From: Alligator mississippiensis
Taxonomy: Eukaryota > Chordata > Crocodylia > Alligatoridae
Length of the DNA: 64,000 nucleotides
Assembly (NCBI RefSeq): GCF_030867095.1
Contig: NC_081824.1
Coordinates: forward strand, 236,556,719-236,620,718
Direction: 5' to 3'
Below the pieces are notes generated by a model that did not search any database, was not told the origin of the DNA, and saw nothing but the letters and a program-made list of their open reading frames with translations. This document shows positions 12,161 to 23,464 of this stretch, in pieces (the first letter of the stretch is position 1; each line of letters opens with the position of its first letter). The translations under genes were made by a program, and so were the position numbers.

Positions 12161-12310
12161 CCGTCCTGGCCCTGGAGGTCACCTTCATTGCACCTGCTGC
12201 CCTGCCCCTGGCCACAGCCCTGCCTGGCCCCTGGCAGCACACCCGCCACCCAGTAACAGGCCCCCCTGTAGGCCTGGGCTGAAGTGCAGCTGTACCTCCA
12301 CCAGTTAATT

Positions 12311-13000
12311 TAGAGACAAATGAGCCAGGGGAGGAGTGGGTAGGCAGGGCCCCCGATGAGGCAGGATGGAACCATCACCATGCCCAGCTGGAAGTCTGAC
12401 ACCCCTGGTGTGAAGTGCCTACTCTCCACTAGGGCTGGCAGGATGGAATTGTGGAAGACACGGGCATCATGGGTACTGCCTGCCTAGCTGGTGCTCATGT
12501 TGGTGGAGGCACTGCGGAGGTTGACGACAGCTTGGAGCATGACAGAGTGGAAACACTGCTAACTGTAGTAGGGGCGGTAGCCATGGGGCAAGCAGGTGAT
12601 GGGGATGTGGGTCCTGTCCAGGTCCCTGATGCACTGGAGAAAGCCCAGGGCATGGAACCCTGCCACCACCACCTGGGAGTCATGCACCTGGAGCACAGTG
12701 TGCCCCAGCGCATCCTGGAGGGTGCTGCACACCTCGAGGACAGCCTCCCCAGTGGTCGCCTTGCCCACACTGAAGACGTGATGTAGCGCAGGCTGGCAGG
12801 CACGGCCAGCTAGAACCGGGTGATGGCCAGCTGGATATTCACAGGGAGGGGTGGCCACATGGTGGTGGCCTGCCACATCAGGTGTGGATGGATCCTGGAA
12901 GGTGGCCCGGGTCATCTGGAATGATTCCAGCCCCTGCTTGTTATCCCGGGTGGTCTGGATGACATACAGCCACTAGTCCTGGCTGGCTGGGTGGGCCCAC
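12311..13000 (-). pseudogene. Harbinger transposase (DDE nuclease), decayed
   Basis: On the minus strand the blocks of a PIF/Harbinger transposase appear in order. First comes MTRATF (12915), the N-terminal RRATF-like block, then VFSVGKATTGEAVLEVC (HTH-like). The catalytic block LDRTHIPI follows (first Asp at about 12618; canonical GALDGTHIPI), then PHGYRPYYS, VMLQAVVN, THDARVF (second Asp, about 12467) and GGPAYPLLPWL (12311-12360). The third acidic residue and the C-terminus were not found; the sequence beyond 12311 instead reads as the end of the facing gene. At least two in-frame stops lie between the catalytic blocks, so it cannot be active. Confidence 0.85.
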
Positions 13001-13409
13001 AGGCAGTGGGGCTGGAGCCCCAGGAGTGCATGGACAGCACTGGTGGTGGTGTCCAGGTGTGCATCATCAGTGTCCCTGCTGGGGTCCAGGTGGTAGCACA
13101 GGGTCCAGCTGGAAGCATTTTGGTGGCAGGGGGCCTGGGATGCTGTGATGAACTTGGGCAGGTAGCTGTGCTGCGTGGTGGGGCCGCCAGGGCCGAGATT
13201 GACTTGGGCCAGACGGCAGTCACCAGCACAGTGAGTATGGTGGCCAGCAGCAGCCTGGGGTGCTGGATGTTGTTCTTTGGGCCAGCAGGTGGAGCAGCCG
13301 TGACGTGGTGAGCAGAGGCTTCAGCAGCGGAGCTGCTGCATGGTGGCCTAGCACTCTGCAAGTTACTCCTGGCCAGGAAGACAGATGGCCAGGGAGCAGT
13401 CCATAGAGC

Positions 13410-13560
13410 AGGGACGGGCAATTATTTTGGGTAGAGGGCTGCTTACCGAGTTTTGGCAAGCCATTGAGGGCTGCATGACAGGCAGCCCAGGGCAGATAAA
13501 TATTAATTTTCTAATTTTTTTAGGGGCCCCATGGGTCGGATAAAATGGCCTGGCAGGCCA
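13410..13560 (-). mobile_element. Truncated hAT fragment related to the 14681-16102 element
   Basis: The sequence starts CAGGGACGGGCAATTATTTTG and continues GCTTACCGAGTTTTGGCAAGC. This matches the inverted right end of the larger hAT element (CAGGCGTGGGCAATTATTTTG). It then jumps to a stretch (GATAAATATTAATTTTC to GGCCTGGCAGGCC) matching that element's left subterminal part. It is therefore an internally deleted copy in inverted orientation. The far terminus was not found. Confidence 0.6.
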
Positions 13561-14672
13561 GTCTAGGAGGGTTAGCAACCCTAAACAGAAGAAATAGAAC
13601 TCATTAGTATAATGAGTAAAAAAAGAGTGCAATCTCACCTCACACCCTACCCTTCTAGTTACACCCACAGACAGGGCCCCCATGTCCTAACAGGCACATA
13701 CACTACAGCTACACAGCCATCAATGTGAAGCATATGTAAGAAGCTTATTATAAACCTTGTTGCAAATGCACCCAACAACCTTGCACGTCTGAGGCTGGAC
13801 ACAACGTGCTTGTCTGGGTAGCTTTCCAAGGGCAGGGTGGGTGTGCACTGGTTCCCATATACTACTTGTTTTGCCTTGCAAAGATATATGGGCAGGCTCT
13901 CATGAGATGAGCTAGTGATTGTGATCACTGAAATAACTGAACATCTGTTCTGTGCCTTTCAGCTGTTGCTTGGCTATGTGTCCAGCCTTCACTTCTAGAG
14001 CCAAATTACTTGCTATCCTACACACACTTTGCACTGTCACTCAATGGTGGTTAATTAATAATGACAGAAGTGCAGGGTTGGGAAATATTGGGTAGAGACA
14101 ATGGGCCCAATTCATCTAGGCTCTCTCTTCTGGCAAGGACCCTGGCAGACAGCCCAGACAGAGGAGATTGAGCCTAGCAGCAGCAGGTTATGCTCTCACA
14201 AGCCACCCTGACCTTAGAAGTCAGAGTGCATGGGGTCAAAGCAAAAGGGAATGGTGCAGTTTGGAAGGGGCTTAAAGGGACAGATGGACTCCTCGGATCC
14301 AGGGAGTCACTGGAGAACCTCTTCTTGTTGGCAGAATCCTATGAACCCACTGGGAAAATCTTCTAGGGCTATCCTCCCCACCAGCCTGTTGCAGGGCTGC
14401 ACCCCTTCTGTGGGACAAACAGACTACTACTTTCTCCTGAGCCAGATTTGCAGAAGAGATCACCACCTGTTCCTAAAAGATCTGGTCAAATGTTACCTGG
14501 GATTGCTCTACCTTACTGATGTTGTGTAGCCTGCTCTGAGCAAGACCAACAGAGGATGGATATCAGGACTTCTAAACTGGCAGCTCTGCCTGGCCCACTT
14601 GGCCAATGAGGAATGTCAGGTTGGCCATGCCTGTACCTGTCCTGATTGTCTGGGAGGGGCAGCAGGACCTCT
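13561..14672. other. No gene recognised
   Basis: Unclassified sequence with short open frames. The last part ends in CTATTTAAGC, a TATA-like stretch followed across the hAT insertion by CCACCCAGGGCCAGG, which looks like the promoter part of an old LTR. This is too weak to call. Confidence 0.4.
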
Positions 14673-14680
14673 ATTTAAGC

Positions 14681-16102
14681 CAGGGGCGAGCAAAGTACAG
14701 CCCACAGGCTGGATCCGGCCCACCAGGCCATTCTGTCTGGCTCGTGGGTCCCCTAAAAAATTTATAAAATAAATATTTATCTGCCTCTGGCTGCCTGATA
14801 GGAGCCAGGGGCAGTAGGACCCAGGGAAAGCCACAGCAGGACCCTGAACAGCAAGGCCCACCTGGCCCCGCCCCCACAGCTGGAGGCCCCTGCTTAGCAG
14901 AGGCTTCTGGCCTGGGACCATGGGACTGTTCATGCCTGCCTGTGCTAGAGTGAGAAATTCAGGTAAGAGCAGGCAGTGGAGGACAGGTAGGCAGGGGAGG
15001 ACCACAGGCAATCGCCCCAGTCCTTGGGGCTGGGCCAGACTGGCTCTTGCTGAGTCTGTGGTCTGGCCATGTGGCCAGAAGCCACATGGTGCAAAGCAGC
15101 TGGCGGGCAGGTAGGGAAGTGGGAAAAGTGGCAGCGGGGGCAGGGGAGACTGGAGGCAAGTGGGAGTGCAGGGCCCATGCTGGTGTCCCAGGGCCAACAT
15201 TGGTGGGCAGCAGGAATGTGGGGCATGGGCTGGCAAAAAACTGCCCCACAGCAGTAAGTGGGGGAGAGGGGTGTGCTTTCCCACACACCGAGCAGCAGTT
15301 TCTGCTCAGCTACTGCTGCCGCTGTGGCTCAACCCTGATGGGCAAGCCTGAAGCTGGCATGGGGCCCAGCCTGAGCAGCAGCAGTATGAGACAAACTACT
15401 GCTCAGCGCAGGGGAAAAGTGGCCCCTCCCCCTCCCCGTGGCCATCACTTCCTGGTGCAGCCGCTCAGAGCCCATGCGGGGCTGCCTGTGCCTGCTCTCC
15501 GCTGTCACCACTGCCCCATGGGGCAGCCCAGAGGTCACAGAGACACAGGACAGCCCCGCATGGGCTCTGGGTGGCTGCACCAAGAAGCGATGGCCACAGG
15601 GAGGAGGAGGGTTGATTTCCCCCCCTCCTCCCCCTGTCTCCTACTGAGCAGCAGTTTGTTCCGCACTGCCGCTGCTCAGCCTGGACACTCAGCCCCCATA
15701 CCCACCCACCCATACCCCCCAACTCCCCTGCACACCCCACACAATATACTGCGTTTGAGCTATTATGCAATCACTTCTATGTACACAGCACAAACACACA
15801 AATCAGGACAAAAACATATTTTAATTAATTTAAAATATATTATTATGGGTGTTTGTTTTTTAGTATATAATTTGTTTTTTTCCCCCTAAGATGGCAAACC
15901 CTCTTCCCCAAAGGAGTACTTCCAGGGGCAAGGGGAGAGACTTCTGGTGGCAAAGGTCAGAGGTTAGGGGTGGGATATCAAGTCTCAAGATGGTGACCAG
16001 GGGGCAGGGCACCTGTCAAAGGGTAGGGCTACCCATGCAGCCCTTGACAGCTTGCCAAATCTCGGTAAGAGGCCTTCCGCTCAAAATAATTGCCCACGCC
16101 TG
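14681..16102. mobile_element. hAT element, non-autonomous, with long foldback core
   Basis: The left end is CAGGGGCGAGCAAAG and the right end is TAATTGCCCACGCCTG, imperfect inverted repeats. The octamer ATTTAAGC occurs at 14673-14680 and again at 16103-16110, a perfect 8-bp target duplication. The interior at about 15381-15690 is a GC-rich palindrome centred on CCCCATGGGG (15514-15523). Its arms include GAGCCCATGCGGGGCTG and its complement. The overlapping long open frames (for example 15047-15889) lie in this palindrome and show no transposase motif. It was presumably mobilised by a transposase encoded elsewhere. Confidence 0.85.
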
Positions 16103-16110
16103 ATTTAAGC

Positions 16111-17244
16111 CCACCCAGGGCCAGGCCATTTCCCCCTGGCTCCTGTTCCCAGCTTGTCTCTGGGCTGTGTTGCTCTGGTTCCAACCTCAGCTGTGTCTGA
16201 CTGCTCACGTCCTGGCAGCATTGAAATGGAGCTGTGAAACACCTAGTGCCAGGCGTTTCTATCTGGGGATCCCCAACTCAACCTATGCCTTGTTGGCCAA
16301 AATGGTGACCATTACATGAGCAAAGAGAGCTGCTGAGTCTTTTTGGTAATCTGGTGATATGGGAGGTGAGCTCTTGGGAAAATCTGGCCCATAATCTACA
16401 TCAGAGACTGGCTCTTTTGAGGCTTAAGACCCAATCTTCACATGACATTAAACTTCCTCCATTAATACATTTTCCAGTTTGTCTCATTTTAGCTCTTAAG
16501 CCCAAGATAGAGCCCTCACATAATCTTTGTACATAAAAGTCAGCTCTGACATGCTGCAAAGGACTCTCCAAGCTATGTCTACCTTATTGCTATTGATGAC
16601 AAGTGCTTGAAAGGAAAGGACAGTGTCAAATGACTAGGGTTGTTCTCTCAAGGTCTGTAAGATTAGATTGGAAGTTCTTGCAGAGGAAGATGTCACAGAG
16701 CTGAGGTCAAGATCCTAAATGTAGCTTCTGCCTGACTCAGTTATATAATCTGCATTAGATAATTTCTCACAAGGTCAGTGCTTTGACAAGTGCCAGATGG
16801 TTGCTGCTCAGGATGAGGAGACATCATACGTACTGGCTTTGAGTTGTAGAGAATGTTTCCCTTGAGCAAATAAGTGTGTAAGGTTAAGGTCTGTATATTT
16901 TTTAACTCAGGTATCTCTTTTGTCTGATCAAATACTTTATATCCTTTATTTTGGCAGGTCCAGACCTCTGGGAGTGGCACACTCATATGTGCACTAAATG
17001 AACCCATGCCTCTGCATGTAACAGGATTCAATGCCTGTCAAAATGCTGGCCTCAGTGGAATTTGGGGTGCAAGCAAGTGTAACCCAAAGTCAAGGCCTGT
17101 TTCCATTAATTTCAGTGGGCTTTGGATCAGACTCTGACTGGAGACTGTTTACTGCAGTAGCTTGTTGGGAAGGGAGCATAAGGGCAGGCAGATATCCTGA
17201 GCACTCCTGTACCCTATAAGGAGTACATGTTTTAAAATCACACA
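16111..17244. other. No gene recognised
   Basis: Unclassified sequence. The bases TTCCATTAATTTCAGTGGGC near 17099 resemble a widespread ancient amniote repeat core, but no boundaries can be given. Confidence 0.4.
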
Positions 17245-17625
17245 TCACTTAACTGGATCCTCTCCAACTTCTGCATGTCCTTTTTAAAATGTGGAGCCCA
17301 GAACTGCATCCATTACTCCATATGAGACCTAACCAATACCAAGTAGAGAGGCACTATCACTTCCCATGTCTTGCATCTAATGCTTCTCTTGATGTATCCC
17401 AAAACTGCATTCACCTTTTGTGTGGTTGCAGCACACTGCAGACTCATATTGAGTCTGTGATTTACCAAGACTCCCAAGTACTTTTCCATAGTGTTGCCAT
17501 CCAGCCAGGTGTCACCCATTTTGTATTTGTGTTTTTGAGTATTCCTCCCAAGGTGTAGCACCTTATATGTGTCTGCATGAGTAGGGGAGTTCATTTTATC
17601 CAGGAGCAAGAGTTCAGATTTTCTT
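17245..17625 (-). mobile_element. CR1-type LINE fragment, minus strand, old
   Basis: The minus-strand frame reads YKVLHLGRNTQKHKYKMG, EKYLGVLVNHRLNMSLQC, VNAVLGYIKRSIRCKTWEVIVPLY and LVRSHME. This is the post-RT domain of CR1 ORF2 (compare KVLHLGR, DLGVLADSKINMS, SKEVILPLY and LVRPQLEY in the copy at 22.2 kb). Divergence is much higher than in that copy, so this is an older insertion. It is truncated at both ends. Confidence 0.75.
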
Positions 17626-20600
17626 AAAACATACAAAATCTGGGCTAAAGAGAGGCTGAGCCTCCAAAGTTTAGGTTACAGCAACAACATACCCAGAGAG
17701 AAATTAGCATAGTGAGAAGTACAGAGAGAACATCCTAAGGGTGGAGGCCACCACCAACCTACTTGTGCTCCTCCCCCAATTGTGCACACAAAACATGGGC
17801 AGTGCAGACCCCACCCTGAGCCCCTCCCTTACCATGCTGCCCTGCCCCCCTTGACCAGGGCAGCAAGCAGAACCTGGAAGAGAGAGGAGAAGCCCAGAGG
17901 CCCCAGCAGACAGCAGCAGGAGCAACAAGAGGAGTGGAGGTCAGGAGGGAGCCCATATTCTGCATGTTAACCACCAGTTGGACAGCCTTGGACTAACTCA
18001 TTCAGAGGGGCATGAGTTTCATCAGATACTGCGAATGGACTTACAGACAGCAGGGGAACTAATAGAAAGGAATAAAGTAATTTAAATACAAAGAGCGAGA
18101 GAAGGGAGGGCACTGCTAGGAGAACTGAAGGTACCCCTTTGATCTCTTCAACCCACTTTGCCTTTCTCAGCAGTGATCCTTCCTTTCCTCCCTTTTCCCT
18201 ATCTTTTATACAAATGGCTTTAAATAGTTTTATGAAGCAGGCTGTAACCTACCAAAGCTTGTGTATTCCCGAGTAAGTTAGTCTGTAAGGTGCCACTAGG
18301 CCCTATTTTTCATTTATACTAGGCAAGGGAAAAATAGTGCTTGTCCAAGACTATGATTCTCAGATCCCAGGGACAGTGCTACTAGTATATACTACAGCAA
18401 AACAGGTGATTGTCCATATGAAATCTATTTTTGCAGATATCTTATATCTGACACTATATTGTCTGACAAGGAGCCCAAGTGTAAAGGGCATAAGTTTCAG
18501 CAGTTTGCAGTGAAACACAGGTTTAGACATGTACATATATTAGTGTCTATAATCTCCAATCCAGTGGGCTGGTGTAAATGAAGTAAAAACAGTAAAACTC
18601 CTACTAAAAGAGGTTATAGAGTCAGGCTCCAATTCATTAAAAAAAAAGTTAAATTACCATATTTCTTCACATATAACACACACCATTTCTGCAAAATCAG
18701 CCCCACCAAAGTTGGGATGTATGTATTACTCAAGAAAAACTGGTTTTCTTTCTGGGATAGAAGCATCCTGTTTTGATTCCTGCTCCACAGTGCAACAGCT
18801 TTGGTAAGAGATGAAAAAGTGAATTGACTTAAGGGCTCATTGTTCTTCACTTCGCAGGTGTTAACTATCACCTTTCCTTTTTAATGCTCTTGATGTTCTA
18901 CTAATCAAACTAACTTTTCTTAGGGAAATGTTGTTGTATGCTAGCTGCTCCCGGTCTACCTCCTGTTTCACAGTCCTGGAAACTCTTTTGCTCTTTTCAA
19001 AATCATAGACTCACCCATGGAGACCAGTCTCCAGTAGCAGCTAGGTTTTCAGCTTCAGTTAAGTAGGAGAGGGAGGATAAGTCAGCTGAAGATTAGGCTC
19101 TGTCCCTGCTCTATGCAGCTAGGCACTCTGGAACAATCTTTTTTTTCTTCATTCTGCCTTTCAAAAACAAGGTGCATATTATATTCCAGGGCATGGCATA
19201 TACAAGAAAATATAATATATAACAACATCAGGTAAGTACCTGTTGTCACTAGCTGATATTTTATTCAATAGAAAATTGAAAGCAAGAAGCCTGCACTGTT
19301 AGAAATTGACATGGAAGTGACCCCCCCCACCCAAAACCCTGCTATGGTATGGGATCCTGGGAGCTGTCATCACATCAAAAGGATGACACTGTGTTTTCCT
19401 ATGCTAGGGGAAAGGGGTTGCCAAAGGTAGTGCATGGTACATGCAGCTGTCCCACGGTTGTTTGAGGTTGTCACCCTAGACAGTCTCACACAACAGAGCA
19501 ACGGAAGGCAGCTGCCTTCCACAGTTTCTAAATTGCAAAGAATATAATCGTGTTGCACACCTGCCAAGTGTTCCTCACCCGGAATGACAGCCACATAGCG
19601 CCTGGTGTCACAAAGTTCACTTATCCAAGTTGATATGTCACTTACACTTTGGGCTGAGGGCCATGAGGGAGGATCCCCTCATAGTTTCTTCTCTTACATA
19701 TTGGGACTACGTAAGGGCAGCCAAATCTTCTTCCTCTTTGGCTTTTTTGGTGCTATTTCTTGCTCAATGGTGCCTCTCAGCATAGCTCAGTGGGTCAGGA
19801 GGCAGGGATGAAGGGACATCCAGCACTGGTTACGTCTCCCAGTCACTCATGTGCTTCCTGGACATGAACACAGTGGGAACAGGGCCACGGGGAGGGGTGT
19901 CTGTGAGGACAGAGCAGACAGAACCTAATGAAAGAAATGTTTAGGGGAGGGACAGAATCTGAGATAGACAAATTGGAGCAGAGGAGAGAAGAGCCAGAGG
20001 AGTGGCAAACATATGGGGAAAGCAAGGACTAGGGGAGACAGAATCAGGTGAGGGGAGGAGAGAGAAATGCTGGAGGAAAATGGAGAGAGAAAGAAACTTG
20101 AGAGACAGAATAAAGGCCTTGTGACTAATACATGTGCCTCAGGGCTCAGGTAAAGGTTCTCTGGGACTTTAGAAATGTATCTTGTTCCCTTTGTACCTCA
20201 GTGCCCCATCTGGGACAGGGGGTGATACTTCTTGATCTTGTAAGTACAAGAAAGCATCCTAAGTGCAGCAGGTGTTCCAGCAGTGCCTGCTTATGTCCTA
20301 GAGGTAGCAGTGTAGAACAGCTAAATCTAACTAGCATACTCATGTTTCTTCCCCCATTAGATATTTGCCCTTTTAAAACTTAAGTGGGAAAAACACTGGA
20401 GGATAAGCTTGTAGAGAATAATTCCAGTTCAGTTGAGATGGTAGCAGACACAGTAGATCTAGGATTTACTAAAGGAGATGTGGCACTTTGCTCCTCAGAC
20501 CATGGAGGGATGGAGTGAGCCATGACTGGAGCCCCTGGACTGGAAGAGAACACCAGGGAGTAGGGCAGGGGGCAGGCACACAGAGGGGAAGAAAACTTGC

Positions 20601-20669
20601 TCATGGCTCTGTCCCCAGTTGACCCAGGCAGACAGGGGCCCCACAATCACTCCTGCCTCACACCAGCTT
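17626..20669. other. No gene recognised; one ancient repeat segment
   Basis: Mostly unclassified. At 18225-18310 the sequence resembles the tail of an abundant reptile repeat (see the separate entry). Short purine-rich and poly-C runs (19321-19328) are the only other notable features. Confidence 0.45.
18225..18310 (+). mobile_element. Old retroelement tail with decayed hammerhead-like core
   Basis: The order TTTATGAAGCAGGCTGTAACCTACCAAAGCTT, then AGTTAGTCTGTAAGGTGCCAC, matches in layout a very common reptile repeat tail whose conserved part is CTGATGA, a short hairpin and GAAA. I infer a Penelope-like or related retroelement remnant. The core bases are altered here (TTATGA and CAAA), so any ribozyme would be dead. 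Confidence 0.4.
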
Positions 20670-21090
20670 GGGACTATAAGGAGTGGCTGCACAGGGTTCT
20701 AGGCTTGACTGGGGGCAGTGGCCATGTGATGTACGTTCCTCCTTCCAGAACCTGCTCCCTGTTGCCATCTGGAGCTGCTGGCAGGGAGCAGGCACTAGAA
20801 GGAGGAACCTGTGCACTGCTGCCACTGCTGTCCTCAGCCAAGCCCAATTCCCTGCTTAGCTGCTGGAGCAGGACAGGAATGGCTCTCAGGCTCCACCCCT
20901 CCCGCTGTGGGCCAGCATCAGGCAGCGTGGGCGAGTTCCTCCTTTCAGCGCCAGCTCCCTGGTAAGTGGGGGACATAGAGATAGCACAGCAGCAGGGAGC
21001 AAGTGCTGGAGAAAGGAAACCTGCCCACCACTGCTGCTGTGCCCTGCAGAGTCTGGCACCTTGTGTAACCACTCCTCACAGTAGGTGTGG
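20670..21090. mobile_element. Long foldback element, GC-rich (MITE-like)
   Basis: The left end AAGGAGTGGCTGCACAGGGT pairs with the reverse complement of the right end (GAGGAGTGGTTACACAAGGT). Sub-palindromes inside repeat CCTGCTCCCTG/CAGGGAGCAGG and GTTCCTCCTTTCAGCGC/GGAGAAAGGAAAC. The overlapping long frames on both strands are by-products of this structure. The superfamily and target duplication were not resolved. Confidence 0.55.
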
Positions 21091-22190
21091 CCCCAGGGTT
21101 CCCCCTGTGCCCAGGTCAGCTGGTGATAGTGGAGGCAGAACAAGCTGTGGCTGCATCACTGCACCTCCCTGAAGTGCCTCAGTAGCAGATCATTGCTCCA
21201 ACCAACTAAAACCTCCAACCACGCAGAGTAAGAAGAGTGTTTGGCAACAAAACAGTTTACCCTGCCTTCTGCTAATATGGCTAACTACATCTCTCAACAA
21301 AATAGTGAATTAAGTTGCCATTTACATTATGGTCATTAGGTTTCAGAGTGAACACCCCGGGGAAAAGGGAGCCAGTGCACAGTTTGCATCTTTATTTGCA
21401 GTAGCTGAAGTTTAAGTGCTTAAAGTAGCTCATGCACTGACTTCTTTGGTTAACTGGAGTAAACTTGCAACCAGAGAGGGTCTGGAAGCCTTTGGCTGTT
21501 GGATTGTGTCAGAGCAACTAACAGTTATTCCTATCCTGTCATGCATTTTGATTTTTTCCCATTGCTTACAATACGCTGTAATACTTACTCCTCAACAGTT
21601 TTAAAGCTGTTATGACCAAAGAATGTTTGCATACTGTTAGGCTGGCCAACTCCTGTTTTGTAAGATCAGCCCAATCATTCTCCTATTCTCTGTTTAATCC
21701 AGTGTTATGTTCTTTAACACCTTTTTAAAAGTTTTATTTTTTTTAACTATGCTTAGTGGTGTTTATGTGCTATGTAATTTGAGTTTAAATGATTATGTCT
21801 TAATCCCTGGATCACAAATAAGTTGACATGCTTCAGTTTGGTCAGGGAACCCTTTAGCCCTTTGCTATAAACAATGTGTATTTATCTAATACAGCCAAAA
21901 CCAGAAAGAGAATGTAACTACTCTTTTTCTCTTCATAGCCAGGAAAGAAAATATATTGGGTTCTTTGAAAATTCAGCTCTGCAAATTTTAATGTCATTTG
22001 AGCTGCTCTAAGTGTGTGAAGTCTAACATTTTGCATCCACTCTTCTCCCTGCCATAACAATCACAAGCTGCATAGTTTTTCTTTGTCAAATCAACTAAGA
22101 GTTTATTCAAAATGAACAGAGCCAACACAATATCTTCAGGAGCTGTTACAATATCAATTACAGTGTGAGATATGTTTTGCTCATTAAAAC
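21091..22190. other. No gene recognised
   Basis: AT-rich unclassified sequence with no supported feature. Confidence 0.5.
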
Positions 22191-22210
22191 TTAATGTTTA
22201 ACATGTAGTT

Positions 22211-23179
22211 TCATAGATTCATAGATGTTAGGGTCGGAAGGGACCTCAATAGATCATCGAGTCCGACCCCCTGCATAAGCAGGAAAGAGTGCTGGGTCTA
22301 GATGACCCCAGCTAGATGCTCATCTAACCTCCTCTTGAAGACCCCCAGGGTAGGGGAGAGCACCACCTCCCTTGGGAGCCCGTTCCAGACCCTGGCCACT
22401 CGAACTGTGAAGAAGTTCTTCCTAATGTCCAATCTAAATCTGCTCTCTGCTAGCTTGTGGCCATTATTTCTTGTAACCCCCAGTGGCGCCTTGGTGAATA
22501 AAACCTCACCAATTCCCTTCTGTGTTCCCGTGATGAACTTATAGGCAGCCACAAGGTCGCCTCTCAACCTTCTCTTGCGGAGACTGAAAAGATCCAGTTT
22601 CTCTAGTCTCTCCTCGTAGGGCTTGGTCTGCAGGCCCTTAACCATACGAGTGGCCCTTCTCTGGACCCTCTCCAGGTTATCCACATCCCTCTTGAATTGC
22701 GGTGCCCAGAATTGCACGCAGTACTCCAACTGCGGTCTGACCAGCGCCTGATAGAGGGGAAGTATCACCTCCTTGGACCTATTCGTCATGCATCTGCAGA
22801 TGCACGATAAAGTGCCATTGGCTTTTTTGATGGCTTTGTCACACTGCCGACTCATGTTTATCTTGGAGTCCGCTAGGACTCCAAGATCCCTTTCCACTTC
22901 CATGCTACCCAGCAGGTCATTCCCTAGGCTGTAGGTATGCTGGACATTCTTCCTCCCTAGGTGCAGCACTTTGCATTTCTCCTTGTTGAACTGCATTCTG
23001 TTGTTTTCTGCCCACTTGTCCAACCTGTCCAGATCTGCTTGCAGCTGTTCCCTGCCCTCCGGCGTGTCCACATCTCCCCATAGCTTTGTGTCATCTGCAA
23101 ACTTGGACAGAGTACATTTCACTCCCTTGTCCAAGTCACTGATGAGTACATTTCACTCCCTCGTCCAAGTCACTGATGA
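22211..23179 (-). mobile_element. CR1 LINE, 5'-truncated, well preserved
   Basis: The minus-strand frame is open for 278 codons (22298-23134). It covers the end of the RT domain ([10 protein letters not shown] with the catalytic FADD intact) and the full C-terminal region: KVLHLGRKN, DLGVLADSKINMSRQC, EVILPLYQALVRPQLEYCVQFWAPQFKRD, LERVQRRATRM, RLRGDLVAAYKFI, and RNFFTVRVARVWNGLP-like. The 3' end at 22211 carries the short CR1 terminal repeat (TCATAGATTCATAG). It is one of the younger CR1 copies here, with no visible stop in its 3' kilobase. At the truncated 5' end the last 34 bp are duplicated in tandem (23111-23144, 23145-23178). Confidence 0.92.
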
Positions 23180-23334
23180 AGTTAATTGAAGAAAATGAGG
23201 GTTAATGCTTAACATGTAGTTAATTGAAGAAAATGTGGGGCATATATTTAACTTATTAAAAAGCATAGTTTTCTGGGTCACATACAGAAATCTATAATAC
23301 TAGACTGATACATTCTTGGTAAATATTACCTAGC

Positions 23335-23442
23335 AGCTGCTCACTGGCAAACCTTACTAAGACTAAAATTATCATGGTCTTAGTAAGGTTTGTCATGGTC
23401 ATGATTTTTGTCATGGTTTTATCATGGTATTAGTAAGATTGG
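23335..23442. repeat. Degenerate tandem repeat, ATCATGGTNTTAGTAAG units
   Basis: The words ATCATGGT, TTAGTAAGGTTTG and GTCATGG recur several times within about 100 bp just before the next CR1. It is a short local expansion without coding content. Confidence 0.5.
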
Positions 23443-23464
23443 CGAAATGGGAGTCCAGGAAAGC

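Noticed and set aside
15047-15889. 280-codon open frame, the longest on the + strand in this part
   Set aside because: It lies inside a hAT element and crosses its GC-rich palindrome; both strands are open and no transposase or other motif appears.
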